This document shows, one piece after another, positions 39,587 to 48,314 of a DNA stretch of 64,000 bases. The DNA lies in contig NZ_MULI01000016.1 of the NCBI RefSeq assembly GCF_002939385.1, positions 56,924 through 120,923 of the forward strand. The letters run 5' to 3'. The first letter of the stretch is position 1. Each line of letters begins with the position of its first letter. The notes beneath the pieces are model-generated. The model was not told the origin of the DNA. It worked only from the letters and a program-made list of their open reading frames with translations, and did not search any database. Source of the stretch: Streptomyces sp. MH60. Lineage in GTDB: Bacteria > Actinomycetota > Actinomycetes > Streptomycetales > Streptomycetaceae. A program made the position numbers and the translations under genes.

Positions 39587-40813
39587 TCAGACGTCCCGGC
39601 CGACCACCCGCCCGGTCACCTCTCCCAGCCCCACCCGGACCCCGTCAGGTCCCGGGGCCCAGGCCGAGAGGGTCACCACGTCCCCGTCCTCCAGGAACGT
39701 CCGCTTGCCGTCGGGCAGTTCCAGCGGGTCGCGGCCGTTCCAGGTCAGTTCGAGCAGCGACCCCCGCTCCCGCTCGGTCGGCCCGCTCACCGTGCCCGAG
39801 CCGTAGAGGTCACCGGTGCGCAGCGAGGCGCCGTTGACCGTCATGTGGGCCAACTGCTGGGCGGCCGTCCAGTACATGGTGGAGAACGGCGGCTCGGAGA
39901 CGACGTGGCCGTTGAGCGCGACGGAGATCCGCAGGTCGTAGCCGCCGGGGCCGTCCTGGTCGTCGTGGGTGTCGTCCAGGTAGGGCAGCAGCTCGTGCGT
40001 GCGCTCGGGCGGCGCCACCCGTGCCTCCTCCAGCGCGTCCAGCGGGGTGATCCACGCCGACACCGACGTGGCGAAGGACTTGCCGAGGAACGGGCCGAGG
40101 GGCACGTACTCCCAGGCCTGGACGTCCCGCGCGGACCAGTCGTTGAGCAGGCAGAGCCCGAAGACGTGCTCGCGGAAGTCGCCGAGCGCCACCGGGCTGC
40201 CCGGCTCGGACGGCACGCCCACGACGAAGCCGACCTCGGCCTCGATGTCCAGGCGGACGGACGGGCCGAAGACGGGAGCGGCGTCGGCCGGTGCCTTGCG
40301 CTGCCCCGACGGACGTACGACGTCCGTGCCGGACACGACGACCGTGCCGGAGCGGCCGTGGTAACCGATCGGGAGGTGCTTCCAGTTCGGGGTAAGGGAG
40401 TCGGCGGCGTCGGGGCGGAAGATCTGGCCGACGTTGCGGGCGTGGTTCTCGGAGGCGTAGAAGTCGACGTAGTCGGCGACCTCGAAGGGCAGGTGCAGGG
40501 TCACCGACGACAGCGGATGGAAGAGCGGCTCCAGGACCTCGCGGTGGGAGGGGACCGTCACCCACGCCGTCAGCGCGCGCCGCACGTCCGACCACGCCGT
40601 CCGCCCGGCCGCCAGCAGCGGGTTGAGGGTGGGCCGCGCGAGCAGGGACGCGTACGGCGAGCCGAGAGCGTGGGCCGCCGCGCCCGCGTCGAGGACGTGG
40701 TCGCCGAGCCGGACGCCCACCGTCCGGTCGCGCGAGCCGGGGATCGAGAACACGCCGTACGGAAGGTTGTGCGGACCGAAGGGATCGCCCTCGGGGACAT
40801 CGAAGGGGGGCAT
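39587..40813 (-). CDS. fahA: Fumarylacetoacetase
   Basis: 408 residues. Hydrolyses fumarylacetoacetate to fumarate and acetoacetate at the end of tyrosine/homogentisate breakdown. MPPFDVPEGDPFGPHNLPYGVF is the family N-terminus and fixes the start at 40813. DFYASENHARNVGQIF and the RLDIEAEVGFVVG acidic metal-binding block are present, and the WSARDVQAWEYVPLGPF segment follows. Homogentisate dioxygenase is not in this window. The upstream region carries three CACGTG sites. Confidence 0.93.
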   Translation of the reverse strand: MPPFDVPEGDPFGPHNLPYGVFSIPGSRDRTVGVRLGDHVLDAGAAAHALGSPYASLLARPTLNPLLAAGRTAWSDVRRALTAWVTVPSHREVLEPLFHPLSSVTLHLPFEVADYVDFYASENHARNVGQIFRPDAADSLTPNWKHLPIGYHGRSGTVVVSGTDVVRPSGQRKAPADAAPVFGPSVRLDIEAEVGFVVGVPSEPGSPVALGDFREHVFGLCLLNDWSARDVQAWEYVPLGPFLGKSFATSVSAWITPLDALEEARVAPPERTHELLPYLDDTHDDQDGPGGYDLRISVALNGHVVSEPPFSTMYWTAAQQLAHMTVNGASLRTGDLYGSGTVSGPTERERGSLLELTWNGRDPLELPDGKRTFLEDGDVVTLSAWAPGPDGVRVGLGEVTGRVVGRDV

Positions 40814-41393
40814 CAGGTGCTGCCTCGCTTTCGTGCTCGCCATGTGCGCCGTGCGCGCCGTGTCTGCTCTGTGCTCTGTGCTGCGTGCTGCGTGCTGCGT
40901 GCTGTGCGAACCGTTGTGCCACGTGATCGGTGTGGTCACGTGACACATGGTCGGGCCACACGTGCCACACGTTACGGCTGACCTACCGGTCTTGGGCAGT
41001 GCGGCCGAAGGTGGCGGCGCCCGGGACGCGATCTCGACGCAGTGGCGGCGAACGGGGTCACTCCGGGCGGGTGTCGGAGGCCGGTCCGGGCTCGGTGCGG
41101 GCCGACGCGCGGCCGGGGAGACCCGTCCGCCGTTCACCCCGGCCCCCGCCGATCAAGTCCCCCCGAACAAAGGGAAGGTGCTGCCGGGATCGCCCGGACA
41201 GCAGGTAGTGGGCCATGCTGTCGCCAACCGGTGCACAGGCCCCTCAACCGGCCTTAGCCGATGATCTGTCAGGTTTCGGACATGATCGGGCGTCCTCGTG
41301 CATCGTCGTTCCGCTTCGAACGCACTCGCTACGCCCTCGTTCGGAAGCGGTCACGGGTGAGTCGGAGGGGTGCGGTGTCCGTATTCTCTGATC
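40814..41393. promoter_or_regulatory. Divergent region between fahA and the HAD gene
   Basis: 580 bp without a supported gene. A heptamer tandem repeat lies at 40864-40905. CACGTG occurs at 40920-40925, 40937-40942 (within the 10-bp palindrome GTCACGTGAC, 40935-40944) and 40959-40964. These could be an operator for fahA. No convincing -35/-10 pair found. Confidence 0.5.
40864..40905. repeat. Heptamer tandem repeat (GTGCTGC)
   Basis: Six adjacent 7-bp units, with GTGCTGC three times exactly (40878-40898) and close variants on either side. Confidence 0.85.
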
Positions 41394-42203
41394 ATGGACC
41401 GCACCGCATATTCACTCGTCGCCACCGACCTGGACGGCACGCTGCTCCGCGGCGACGACACCGTCTCCGACCGGTCGCTGGCCGCGCTGGCGCGGGTCGC
41501 CGGGGCGGGTGCGCGGCACCTGGTCGTGACGGGCCGGCCGGCCCCCCGGGTGCGCCCCCTGCTCGACCGGCTCGGCCGCACGGGACTCGCGGTGTGCGGG
41601 CAGGGCGCGCAGGTGTACGACGCCGGGGCGCACCGGATGCTGTGGTCGGTCACCCTGGACCGGGAGCTGGCCGAGACCGCGCTCGGCAAGATCGAGGCCG
41701 AGGTGGGTCAGGTGCACGCCGCCGTCGACCAGGACGGCGTCGACGGGCTGACGCTCATCGAGCCGGGCTACCTGATGCCCCACCCGACGCTGCCCGCGGT
41801 GCGCGTCGAGCGGCGCGAGCAGCTGTGGTCCACGCCGATCAGCAAGGTGCTGCTGCGCCACCCCGAGTTGACCGACGACGAACTGGCGACGACGGCGCGC
41901 GCGGTGGTCGGTTCCCTCGCGACGGTCACCATGTCCGGGCCCGGCACCGTGGAGCTGCAGCCCTGCGGCATCACCAAGGCGACCGGCCTGGCGCTGGCCG
42001 CCGAGCACCTGGGCCTCGACCGGCGGCGGACGATCGCCTTCGGGGACATGCCCAACGACATCCCCATGTTCCACTGGGCGGCCCACGGCGTCGCCATGGC
42101 CGGTGCCCACCCCGAACTCAAGGCGGTGGCGGACGAGGTCACCACGACGAACGAGGACGACGGCGTGGCCGTCGTCCTCGAGCGGATCTTCGGTACCTCT
42201 TAG
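41394..42203 (+). CDS. HAD superfamily (Cof-type) sugar-phosphatase-like protein
   Basis: 269 residues. The nucleophile motif is DLDGTL near residue 10; VVTGRP is motif II; the Lys lies in GITKATGLA; and IAFGDMPNDIPMF is motif IV. A Cof-type cap domain lies in the middle. Starting at ATG 41394 gives the standard family N-terminus. Dephosphorylates small phosphorylated metabolites; the substrate is not predictable. Convergent with the transglycosylase gene. Confidence 0.88.
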   Translation: MDRTAYSLVATDLDGTLLRGDDTVSDRSLAALARVAGAGARHLVVTGRPAPRVRPLLDRLGRTGLAVCGQGAQVYDAGAHRMLWSVTLDRELAETALGKIEAEVGQVHAAVDQDGVDGLTLIEPGYLMPHPTLPAVRVERREQLWSTPISKVLLRHPELTDDELATTARAVVGSLATVTMSGPGTVELQPCGITKATGLALAAEHLGLDRRRTIAFGDMPNDIPMFHWAAHGVAMAGAHPELKAVADEVTTTNEDDGVAVVLERIFGTS

Positions 42204-42226
42204 GCGAGGCTCAGGCGGCGTACGGC

Positions 42227-42718
42227 TCAGTACGCGCTGAAGACGTTGTCCATCGAGCCGTAGCGGTCGGCCGCGTAGTTGCAGGCGGCGGTGATGTTGG
42301 CGACCGGGTCGTACGGGTCCCAGGAGGTGCCGGGCACGTGGTACGCCTGGAAGGTCGGGTCGATCACCTGGAGCAGCCCCTTGGACGGGGTGCCGTTGAC
42401 GGCGTTGATGTCCCAGTTGTTGATGGCGAGCGGGTTGCCGGAGGACTCCCGCATGATGTTGCGGTGAATGCCCTCGTAGGTCCCGGGGATGCCGTGCTGG
42501 GCCATGATGTCGAGCGACTCGCGGATCCAGCCGTCGAGGTTGTCCGGGTACGTCGTGGCCGCCGTGACGGCGGTCGTGGCGGCGGCCGGGGTGGCCGCGG
42601 ATGCGGTGGCGGCGCCGATGAGCGGCAGCGCGAGCACCGCGGCACCGGTGCCGGCCACCGCGAGCTTGCGGGCGAGGCGGCCGGTGCGGGCGTGACGGTT
42701 CTGACCGTTGGCAGACAT
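42227..42718 (-). CDS. Secreted transglycosylase (SLT/GH23-like), riboswitch controlled
   Basis: 163 residues. Long signal peptide ending near ATASA. The catalytic region has HRNIMRESSGNPLAINNWD, with the Glu in RESSGNP as the acid residue, and PSKGLLQVIDPTFQAYH, the SLT glycine-leucine-glutamine motif. It ends shortly after a NITAACNYAADRYG block. Cleaves peptidoglycan glycan strands. Its mRNA leader holds a c-di-AMP riboswitch, which in Streptomyces controls wall hydrolases such as RpfA. A GCGTAC/GTACGC hairpin (42217-42234) overlaps the final codons. Confidence 0.9.
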   Translation of the reverse strand: MSANGQNRHARTGRLARKLAVAGTGAAVLALPLIGAATASAATPAAATTAVTAATTYPDNLDGWIRESLDIMAQHGIPGTYEGIHRNIMRESSGNPLAINNWDINAVNGTPSKGLLQVIDPTFQAYHVPGTSWDPYDPVANITAACNYAADRYGSMDNVFSAY

Positions 42719-42730
42719 GTGTCCCTCTCC

Positions 42731-42925
42731 TTACGCCTACGAGGTGAGCTGTCGGGTTCGGGCGGGGAGGTGCCCGGCCGCGCCCTCGACGGGTACGGCT
42801 TCACCCCGAGCCGCTCCGGTGGTGACCGGTGCGGCGACTTACCTGGGTCCCCCGCTCCTGCCGGCGAGTTTGTTGGGTGGATGACTGTGCGACGGGCGGT
42901 GGCAGGATTCGGCGTCCGCCCGACA
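42731..42925 (-). ncRNA. c-di-AMP (ydaO-type) riboswitch in the transglycosylase leader
   Basis: Read on the minus strand, the leader carries the family blocks in order: GCCGAATCC (42905-42913), GGGGACCCAGG (42842-42852), GGGGTGAAGCC (42797-42807) and CCGAACCC with ACAGCTCACCTCGTAGGCG (42734-42761). The last block runs directly into the ribosome binding site AAGGAGAGGG. Order and wording match the ydaO/yuaA class. In Streptomyces this class switches off wall hydrolase mRNA when c-di-AMP is high. The 5' boundary is approximate. Confidence 0.9.
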
Positions 42926-43670
42926 GGCCGGGAACGTATGCGAGAGCACATGTCCGGAACAAGTGCAGGAATCACCCCAAGTGCCTGTTGACCTTGGTCT
43001 GAGGTGTTTGAGGCTCTTGATCCTTTGCTGTTGCCAAGTCCCAACTGGCTTGCGGGGCAAAGGGAGGGCACAGGTTCGGACGGGGTTGCCTGCGGGCGGT
43101 CCGGAGTGAGCCAACTCACTGGCCTCAACAAGCGCGGCAAAACGGGCATTCGTCTCAACCGTGCGCCAACCGGCCGCAGGCGGGGACGGCTTCGGGTGTC
43201 GAGCGGCGGGAGGAGGGAAGCGGGAGGGGGAGTGGGCGGCCGGGGAGATGCCTGTCGCGCCCGTCGGACGGGCGTACGCGGATCGGTGTGGGCGGGTGTG
43301 CGTGGACCGCGGAGTGGGCGGGTGTGCGTGGACCGGTGCGGGCGGGTGTGTGTGACCGGTGCGAGCGCGTGTGTCGATTGGGTGACGTTCTCGAAGTGCG
43401 GGCCGTTGGGAGGAGTGGTGGGATCTTCGGTGGCGGCTTCCGGCCCGTTCGCCCGCCGGGTCCGGCTCATCTCCTCTGGCGATATCAATCAAAATCTGCT
43501 CATATCACCTGATCAAAAACATACCGTTCATGATCCGATACCGACCAGCCTGTAACGGTGGGCGCTAGCGGTGATCGAAACGTGACCGGATACGCTGACT
43601 TGAGTGGTGGCAGCGACCTATCGACAAACCAGGTAATCGCCAGTAGACACCAGCAGACAGGAGACCCCTC
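42926..43670. promoter_or_regulatory. Upstream region of the transglycosylase and polyprenyl synthase genes
   Basis: No supported gene. The riboswitch transcript should start somewhere near 42950-43050 on the minus strand. Imperfect ~24-bp direct repeats around GTGGGCGGGTGTGCGTGGACCG lie at 43285-43380. An AT-rich patch at 43480-43530 probably belongs to the promoter of the polyprenyl synthase gene. Confidence 0.5.
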
Positions 43671-44681
43671 GTGACCGTCGTCGGGCCGTTCGGGCTGAGC
43701 GTGCGGGACCAGGCTCTGGAAGCCGATGTCCAGGCCGGATTGGTTGCTGTCGAGGAAGGGTTGCTTGAGGCAACCAAAAGCGAGGTGCCGTTCATCACGG
43801 AGGCCGCCCAGCACCTGGTGCGGGCCGGCGGGAAACGGTTCCGTCCGCTGCTGGTGATGCTCTCGGCCCAGTTCGGCGACCCCTACGCCCCCGGGATCGT
43901 GCCCTCGGCCGTGGTGGTGGAGCTGACCCACCTCGCCACGCTGTACCACGACGACGTGATGGACGAGGCCGCCGTGCGGCGCGGGGTGCCCAGCGCGAAC
44001 ACCCGCTGGGGCAACTCGGTCGCGGTCCTCACCGGCGACTTCCTGTTCGCCCGCGCCTCGCAGATCCTCGCCGACCTCGGCCCCGAGGCGGTCCGCGTCC
44101 AGGCCCTCGCGTTCGAGCGGCTGGTCACCGGTCAGATCCTGGAGACGGCCGGCCCGCAGGACGGCCGCGACCCGGTCGACCACTACCTGGACGTACTGGG
44201 CGGCAAGACGGGCTCGCTGGTGGCCGTCTCCTGCCGGTTCGGCGCGATGATGTCCGGCGCCGACGAGACGGTGGTGGACGTGCTGACCCAGTACGGCGAG
44301 CGGCTCGGCGTCGCCTTCCAGCTCGCGGACGACGTCCTGGACATCGCCTCCGACTCCGACGAGTCCGGCAAGACGCCCGGCACCGACCTGCGCGAGGGCA
44401 TCCCCACCCTGCCCGTGCTGCGGCTGCGCGAGCGGGCGGCCCGGCTGGGGCTCGCCGAGGACATCGCGCTGTGCGAGCTGCTCGACTCCGACCTGAGCGA
44501 CGACGCGCGGCACGCCGAGGCGCTGAGTCTGCTGCGCGCCCACCCCGCGCTGGAGCAGGCCCGCAAGGACACCGTCCGGTACGCCAAGGACGCCCGGGCC
44601 GCGCTGGCCCCGCTGCGGGAGTGCGACGCGAAGGCCGCGCTGATCGAGCTGTGCGACGCGGTGGTCCACCGGGCCGGCTGA
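43671..44681 (+). CDS. Polyprenyl diphosphate synthase (all-trans, probably for menaquinone)
   Basis: 336 residues. First aspartate-rich motif DDVMD at 94-98 and second DDVLD at 220-224, GGKRFRPLL substrate loop, and GDFLFARAS. Small side chains just before the first DDxxD fit long-chain products. Makes the C40-C45 prenyl tail. Together with mqnC, menG and the MenJ-like reductase it completes a menaquinone theme in the window. GTG start. Confidence 0.9.
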   Translation: MTVVGPFGLSVRDQALEADVQAGLVAVEEGLLEATKSEVPFITEAAQHLVRAGGKRFRPLLVMLSAQFGDPYAPGIVPSAVVVELTHLATLYHDDVMDEAAVRRGVPSANTRWGNSVAVLTGDFLFARASQILADLGPEAVRVQALAFERLVTGQILETAGPQDGRDPVDHYLDVLGGKTGSLVAVSCRFGAMMSGADETVVDVLTQYGERLGVAFQLADDVLDIASDSDESGKTPGTDLREGIPTLPVLRLRERAARLGLAEDIALCELLDSDLSDDARHAEALSLLRAHPALEQARKDTVRYAKDARAALAPLRECDAKAALIELCDAVVHRAG

Positions 44682-45093
44682 CCGCCCAGCGATCCGTTGC
44701 GTGCCGTCCGTCGCCTGTCGCGTGCCGTCCGTCGCGTGTCGCGTGTCGCGTGTCGCGTGTCGCGTGTCAGGGGTCTCCTGGCGCCCGTCACGGGTCTCCC
44801 GTCGTGCGTCACCCGTCGCGCCCCGGCCGTGACGTGCGTCACGCGTGGGACCGTCCGCTGCCGGGTGGCGTACGGCCGCCCCTACGGGCCGGGGGACTCG
44901 TCACCCCTCTGTGTCATCCCGCAGGAGTAGGCGGAGTTGAGCCCGGGGTCTGACGCCTGTGCTCCGGTGATTTGGTCAGATGGACACCACGGAAAACACC
45001 AATCCTCACCGATTCGGGTGAGAATGGCGGCTCACGGGTGAACGAGTGCGAGGTCGCGAGACAGCCGCCGCCGACGACGGAGGTAGGGCACAC
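44682..45093. other. Intergenic region with heptamer repeats, no gene seen
   Basis: 412 bp. The first part is a 7-bp-periodic repeat array (separate entry); further GTCACGGGTCTCC-like fragments follow to about 44830. The rest contains the leader of the LolA-like gene, with ACGGAGGT as its ribosome binding site. Confidence 0.5.
44701..44768. repeat. Heptamer-periodic tandem repeat (GTGTCGC)
   Basis: GTGTCGC is repeated four times exactly (44736-44763) with a partial fifth. It is preceded by GTGCCGTCCGTCGC twice (44701-44714 and 44722-44735), separated by CTGTCGC, so the whole 68 bp keeps a 7-bp period. Confidence 0.85.
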
Positions 45094-46347
45094 ATGGCAC
45101 CGATCGATTCCGACGACAACACGACCGCCGGGGAGGGCGAGGAGCTGCGGGCCGGACGGCGCAAGGCCGCACGGTACGTCGTCCCGGTCGCGGTGATGGG
45201 AGTGGCGGCCGCGACGATCGGGCTCGTCCCCGCGCTCGCCGACTCCGGCGACCCCGACCTGCCGAAGGTCACGGCGGAGCAGCTCATTGAGAAGATCGCC
45301 AAGTCGGACGTCCAGCAGCTGTCCGGCACCGTGCGCATCAACACCGACCTGGGTCTGCCGGACCTCGGCGGGCTGGAGAGCGGCCTGATGTCCGGAATGT
45401 CCGGCGGTCCGGGCTCCGGTGAGGACGGCGAGGGCTCCGCGGCCGACCCGTCGGCCAAGCTCACCGAGCTGGTGTCCGGCAGCCACACCCTGCGCGTCGC
45501 GGCCGACGGTCCCGACCGGCAGAAGCTCTCCCTGCTGGAGAACGCCGCCGAGTACAGCCTGATCCACAACGGCAAGGACGTCTGGGGCTACGACAGCGGG
45601 TCCAACGAGGTCTACCACTCCACCGCCGCCGACAGCACCGAGCGGCCGGGCAGGAATGCGCCGGGCAAGGACGTGCCGGGCAAGGACGTGCCGGCCACCC
45701 CGAAGGACTTCGCCGACCAGGCGCTCAAGTCGATCGACGACACCACGTCCGTGACCGTCGGCGGCACCGCGCAGGTGGCGGGCCGGGACGCCTACCGCCT
45801 GGTCGTCGAGCCCAAGCAGGACGGTTCCACGGTCGGCGCGATCACCGTGGCCGTGGACGCCGAGACCGGCACCCCGCTGAAGTTCACCCTGACCCCGGCG
45901 AGCGGCGGCGCCGCCGTCGTGGACGTGGGCTTCACCAAGGTCAGCTTCGCGAAGCCGGACGCGTCGACGTTCGACTTCACGCCGCCCGAGGGCGCGAAGG
46001 TCACCGAGGGCGACGAGGCCGGCAAGCGGGCCGAGGCCCCCGAGCACGGGCGGGAGGCCGAGGGCGACCTCGCCAAGGGGATGGACGGCCTCAAGGTCGT
46101 CGGCGAGGGCTGGAACTCGATCGCCACCTTCGACACCGGCGCCGGGGGCGGCCTGCCCACGGCGTCCGCGGGCGGCGACCTCGGCGGCTTCCTCGGCTCC
46201 TTCGGCGACCAGGTCAAGGGCGACTTCGGCTCGGGTACGGTCTTCAAGACCCGCCTGGTCAACGCCCTGATCACGGACGATGGCAAGGTCTACGCCGGTG
46301 CGGTCACCAAGGACGCGCTGGTGAAGGCGGCCGACGCCGCCAAGTAG
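45094..46347 (+). CDS. LolA/RseB-like exported or membrane-anchored protein
   Basis: 417 residues. Hydrophilic N-terminus, one hydrophobic span (about 26-48), then a mature part starting after ALADSG. It has the pattern of LolA/RseB-type beta folds (LSGTVRINTDLGLPDL, LSLLENAAEYSLIHNGKDVWGYD, DAYRLVVEPK, FTLTPASGGAAVVDVGFTKV). The tail from ~330 holds a second small conserved part. Family members bind lipid or lipoprotein chains. It is followed 52 bp later by an ABC exporter, and the two may work together. Substrate unknown. Confidence 0.75.
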   Translation: MAPIDSDDNTTAGEGEELRAGRRKAARYVVPVAVMGVAAATIGLVPALADSGDPDLPKVTAEQLIEKIAKSDVQQLSGTVRINTDLGLPDLGGLESGLMSGMSGGPGSGEDGEGSAADPSAKLTELVSGSHTLRVAADGPDRQKLSLLENAAEYSLIHNGKDVWGYDSGSNEVYHSTAADSTERPGRNAPGKDVPGKDVPATPKDFADQALKSIDDTTSVTVGGTAQVAGRDAYRLVVEPKQDGSTVGAITVAVDAETGTPLKFTLTPASGGAAVVDVGFTKVSFAKPDASTFDFTPPEGAKVTEGDEAGKRAEAPEHGREAEGDLAKGMDGLKVVGEGWNSIATFDTGAGGGLPTASAGGDLGGFLGSFGDQVKGDFGSGTVFKTRLVNALITDDGKVYAGAVTKDALVKAADAAK

Positions 46348-46399
46348 GACCCGCGCAGCATCCCCACCCGTACGGCGAAGAGGACGAAAGAGGGAGCCG

Positions 46400-47383
46400 A
46401 TGGCCGAACCGTCCGCCGCGGAACCGGAGCGCCCGGACCAGGAGAGCGCGGATGACGCCGTCATCGCCACCCGCGCGCTCACCAAGCGCTACCGCGGCGG
46501 ACAGCTCGCCGTCGACGGTCTGGACCTGACCGTCCCGGCGGGCAGCGTCTTCGGCTTCCTCGGGCCCAACGGCTCCGGCAAGACCACCACCATCCGCATG
46601 CTGATGGGGCTGATCGAACCCACCTCGGGCAGCGCCCGGGTCCTCGGCCGGCCCATGCCGCGCGCGTCCCGCGCCGTACTGCCCCGGGTCGGCGCGCTCA
46701 TCGAGGGCCCGGCCCTGTACGGCTTCCTCTCCGGGCGCGACAACCTGCTGCGCTACGACGCCGCCGACCCGACCGCCGACCCGCGCACCCGGCGCGAGCG
46801 CGTCGCGGCGGCGCTGGACCGGGTGGGCCTCGCGGCCGCCGGCGGCAAGAAGGCGAAGGCGTACTCGCTCGGCATGAAGCAGCGGCTGGGCCTCGCCGCG
46901 GCGCTGCTCCAGCCGCGCCGGCTGCTCGTCCTGGACGAGCCGACCAACGGACTCGACCCCCAGGGCATGCGTGAGATCCGCACCCTCGTGCGCGAACTGG
47001 CCTCCGACGGCACCACCGTCTTCCTCTCCTCCCACCTGCTGGACGAGATCGAGCAGGTGTGCACCCACGCCGCCGTGATGGCACAGGGGAGGCTGATCAC
47101 CCAGGGTGCGGTCGCCGACCTGGCGGCCGGGGCGCGCGGCCGGCTGGTGGTGACCACGCCGGACGCGGGCGAGGCCGCCCGGGTGCTGAAGGAGCAGGGG
47201 GCCGCGGACGTGGTCGTCGACGGGGACCGGGTGACGGCCGAGCCGCCGGAGCGCGACCTCGCCGAGGTGAACGCGGCGCTGGTCGCGGCCCGGGTCCGGG
47301 TCCGGGGCTTCGTCCTGGAACGGGCCTCGCTGGAGGACGCGTTCGTGGCGCTGACCGGGGAGGGCTTCGATGTCGCGGGCTGA
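46400..47383 (+). CDS. ABC exporter ATPase (CcmA/DrrA type)
   Basis: 327 residues. Walker A GPNGSGKTT, Q-loop LMGLIEP, signature YSLGMKQRLGLA, Walker B LLVLDEPTNGLDPQG and switch LSSHLLDEIEQ. The DrrA-like C-terminal domain (about 230-327) follows. Overlaps the permease gene by 14 bp, so the two form one exporter. Together with the upstream LolA-like protein it resembles a lipid or drug exporter unit. Confidence 0.92.
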   Translation: MAEPSAAEPERPDQESADDAVIATRALTKRYRGGQLAVDGLDLTVPAGSVFGFLGPNGSGKTTTIRMLMGLIEPTSGSARVLGRPMPRASRAVLPRVGALIEGPALYGFLSGRDNLLRYDAADPTADPRTRRERVAAALDRVGLAAAGGKKAKAYSLGMKQRLGLAAALLQPRRLLVLDEPTNGLDPQGMREIRTLVRELASDGTTVFLSSHLLDEIEQVCTHAAVMAQGRLITQGAVADLAAGARGRLVVTTPDAGEAARVLKEQGAADVVVDGDRVTAEPPERDLAEVNAALVAARVRVRGFVLERASLEDAFVALTGEGFDVAG

Positions 47384-48314
47384 TGTGCGGGGCGAGCCGC
47401 TGGGGGAGTCCCGGGCTACGGTATCGCGGGCGGCGCCGGACCCGGGTGCCGCGCGGAAGCCGAGTCCGCTGTGGTCCCTCGGGCTGCTCCGCAGCGAGCT
47501 GCTGACCACCTTCCGGCGCTGGCGCACCCTCGCCCTGCTGGCCGTGCTCGCGGCCGTACCGGTCCTGGTGGGCATCGCGGTGAAGATCGAGACGAGCGAC
47601 GGGTCCTCGCCCGGTGGCGGTGGCGGTGGCGGTGGCGGCGCGGGACCGGCGTTCATCTCGCAGGTCAGCAACAACGGGCTGTTCCTGGTCTTCACCGCGC
47701 TCGCCGCGACCCTCCCGTTCTTCCTGCCGATGGCCATCGGCGTCGTCGCGGGCGACGCGATCGCGGGCGAGTCGAGCGCGGGCACGCTCCGCTACCTCCT
47801 GGTCGCCCCGGCCGGCCGCTCCCGGCTGCTGCTCACCAAGTACGCGACGGTGATCGCCTTCTGCCTCGCCGCCACCCTGGTGGTCGCGGTCTCGGCGCTC
47901 GCGGTCGGCGCGCTGCTGTTCCCCGTCGGCGATCTGATCACCATCTCCGGCACCCGGATCACGTACGCCGAGGGCCTGGGACGGGCGCTGCTGATCGCCC
48001 TCGTCGTGGCCGCCTCACTGGTCGGCATCGCGGCCCTGGGCCTGTTCGTCTCCACCCTGACGAGCAGCGGCATCGCGGCGATGGCCACCACGGTCGGACT
48101 GCTGATCACCGTCCAGATCCTCGACCAGATCCCCCAGCTCGACGCCCTCCAGCCGTACTTCTTCTCGCACTACTGGCTCTCCTTCGCCGACGTGATGCGC
48201 GAACCGGTCTACTGGGACGACCTGGTGAAGAACCTCGGCCTCCAGGCCCTCTACGCGGCGGTCTTCGGCTCGGCGGCCTGGGCCCGGTTCACGACCAAGG
48301 ACATCACCGCGTAA
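47370..48314 (+). CDS. ABC-2 type transporter permease
   Basis: 314 residues, six hydrophobic spans, ABC-2 family. The long loop between span 1 and 2 contains a run of Gly (SPGGGGGGGGG) encoded by GGTGGC repeats. AGESSAGTLRYLLVAPAGRSRLL is the coupling helix region. Partner of the ATPase directly upstream. Its stop overlaps the convergent FMN reductase gene by 11 bp. Confidence 0.9.
   Translation: MSRADVRGEPLGESRATVSRAAPDPGAARKPSPLWSLGLLRSELLTTFRRWRTLALLAVLAAVPVLVGIAVKIETSDGSSPGGGGGGGGGAGPAFISQVSNNGLFLVFTALAATLPFFLPMAIGVVAGDAIAGESSAGTLRYLLVAPAGRSRLLLTKYATVIAFCLAATLVVAVSALAVGALLFPVGDLITISGTRITYAEGLGRALLIALVVAASLVGIAALGLFVSTLTSSGIAAMATTVGLLITVQILDQIPQLDALQPYFFSHYWLSFADVMREPVYWDDLVKNLGLQALYAAVFGSAAWARFTTKDITA

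Noticed and set aside
40864..40905. CRISPR-like repeat array
   Set aside because: Units are 7 bp and directly adjacent without spacers.
40947..41264. Small plus-strand frames upstream of the HAD gene
   Set aside because: No consistent third-position bias, no family resemblance, and several overlapping frames are equally open.
43004..43555. 183-codon plus-strand frame in the region before the polyprenyl synthase
   Set aside because: Overlaps repeats and an AT-rich promoter patch; composition follows the repeats and no domain is visible.
44697..44930. Small frame across the heptamer repeat
   Set aside because: Its residues are just translated repeat units; no ribosome binding site.
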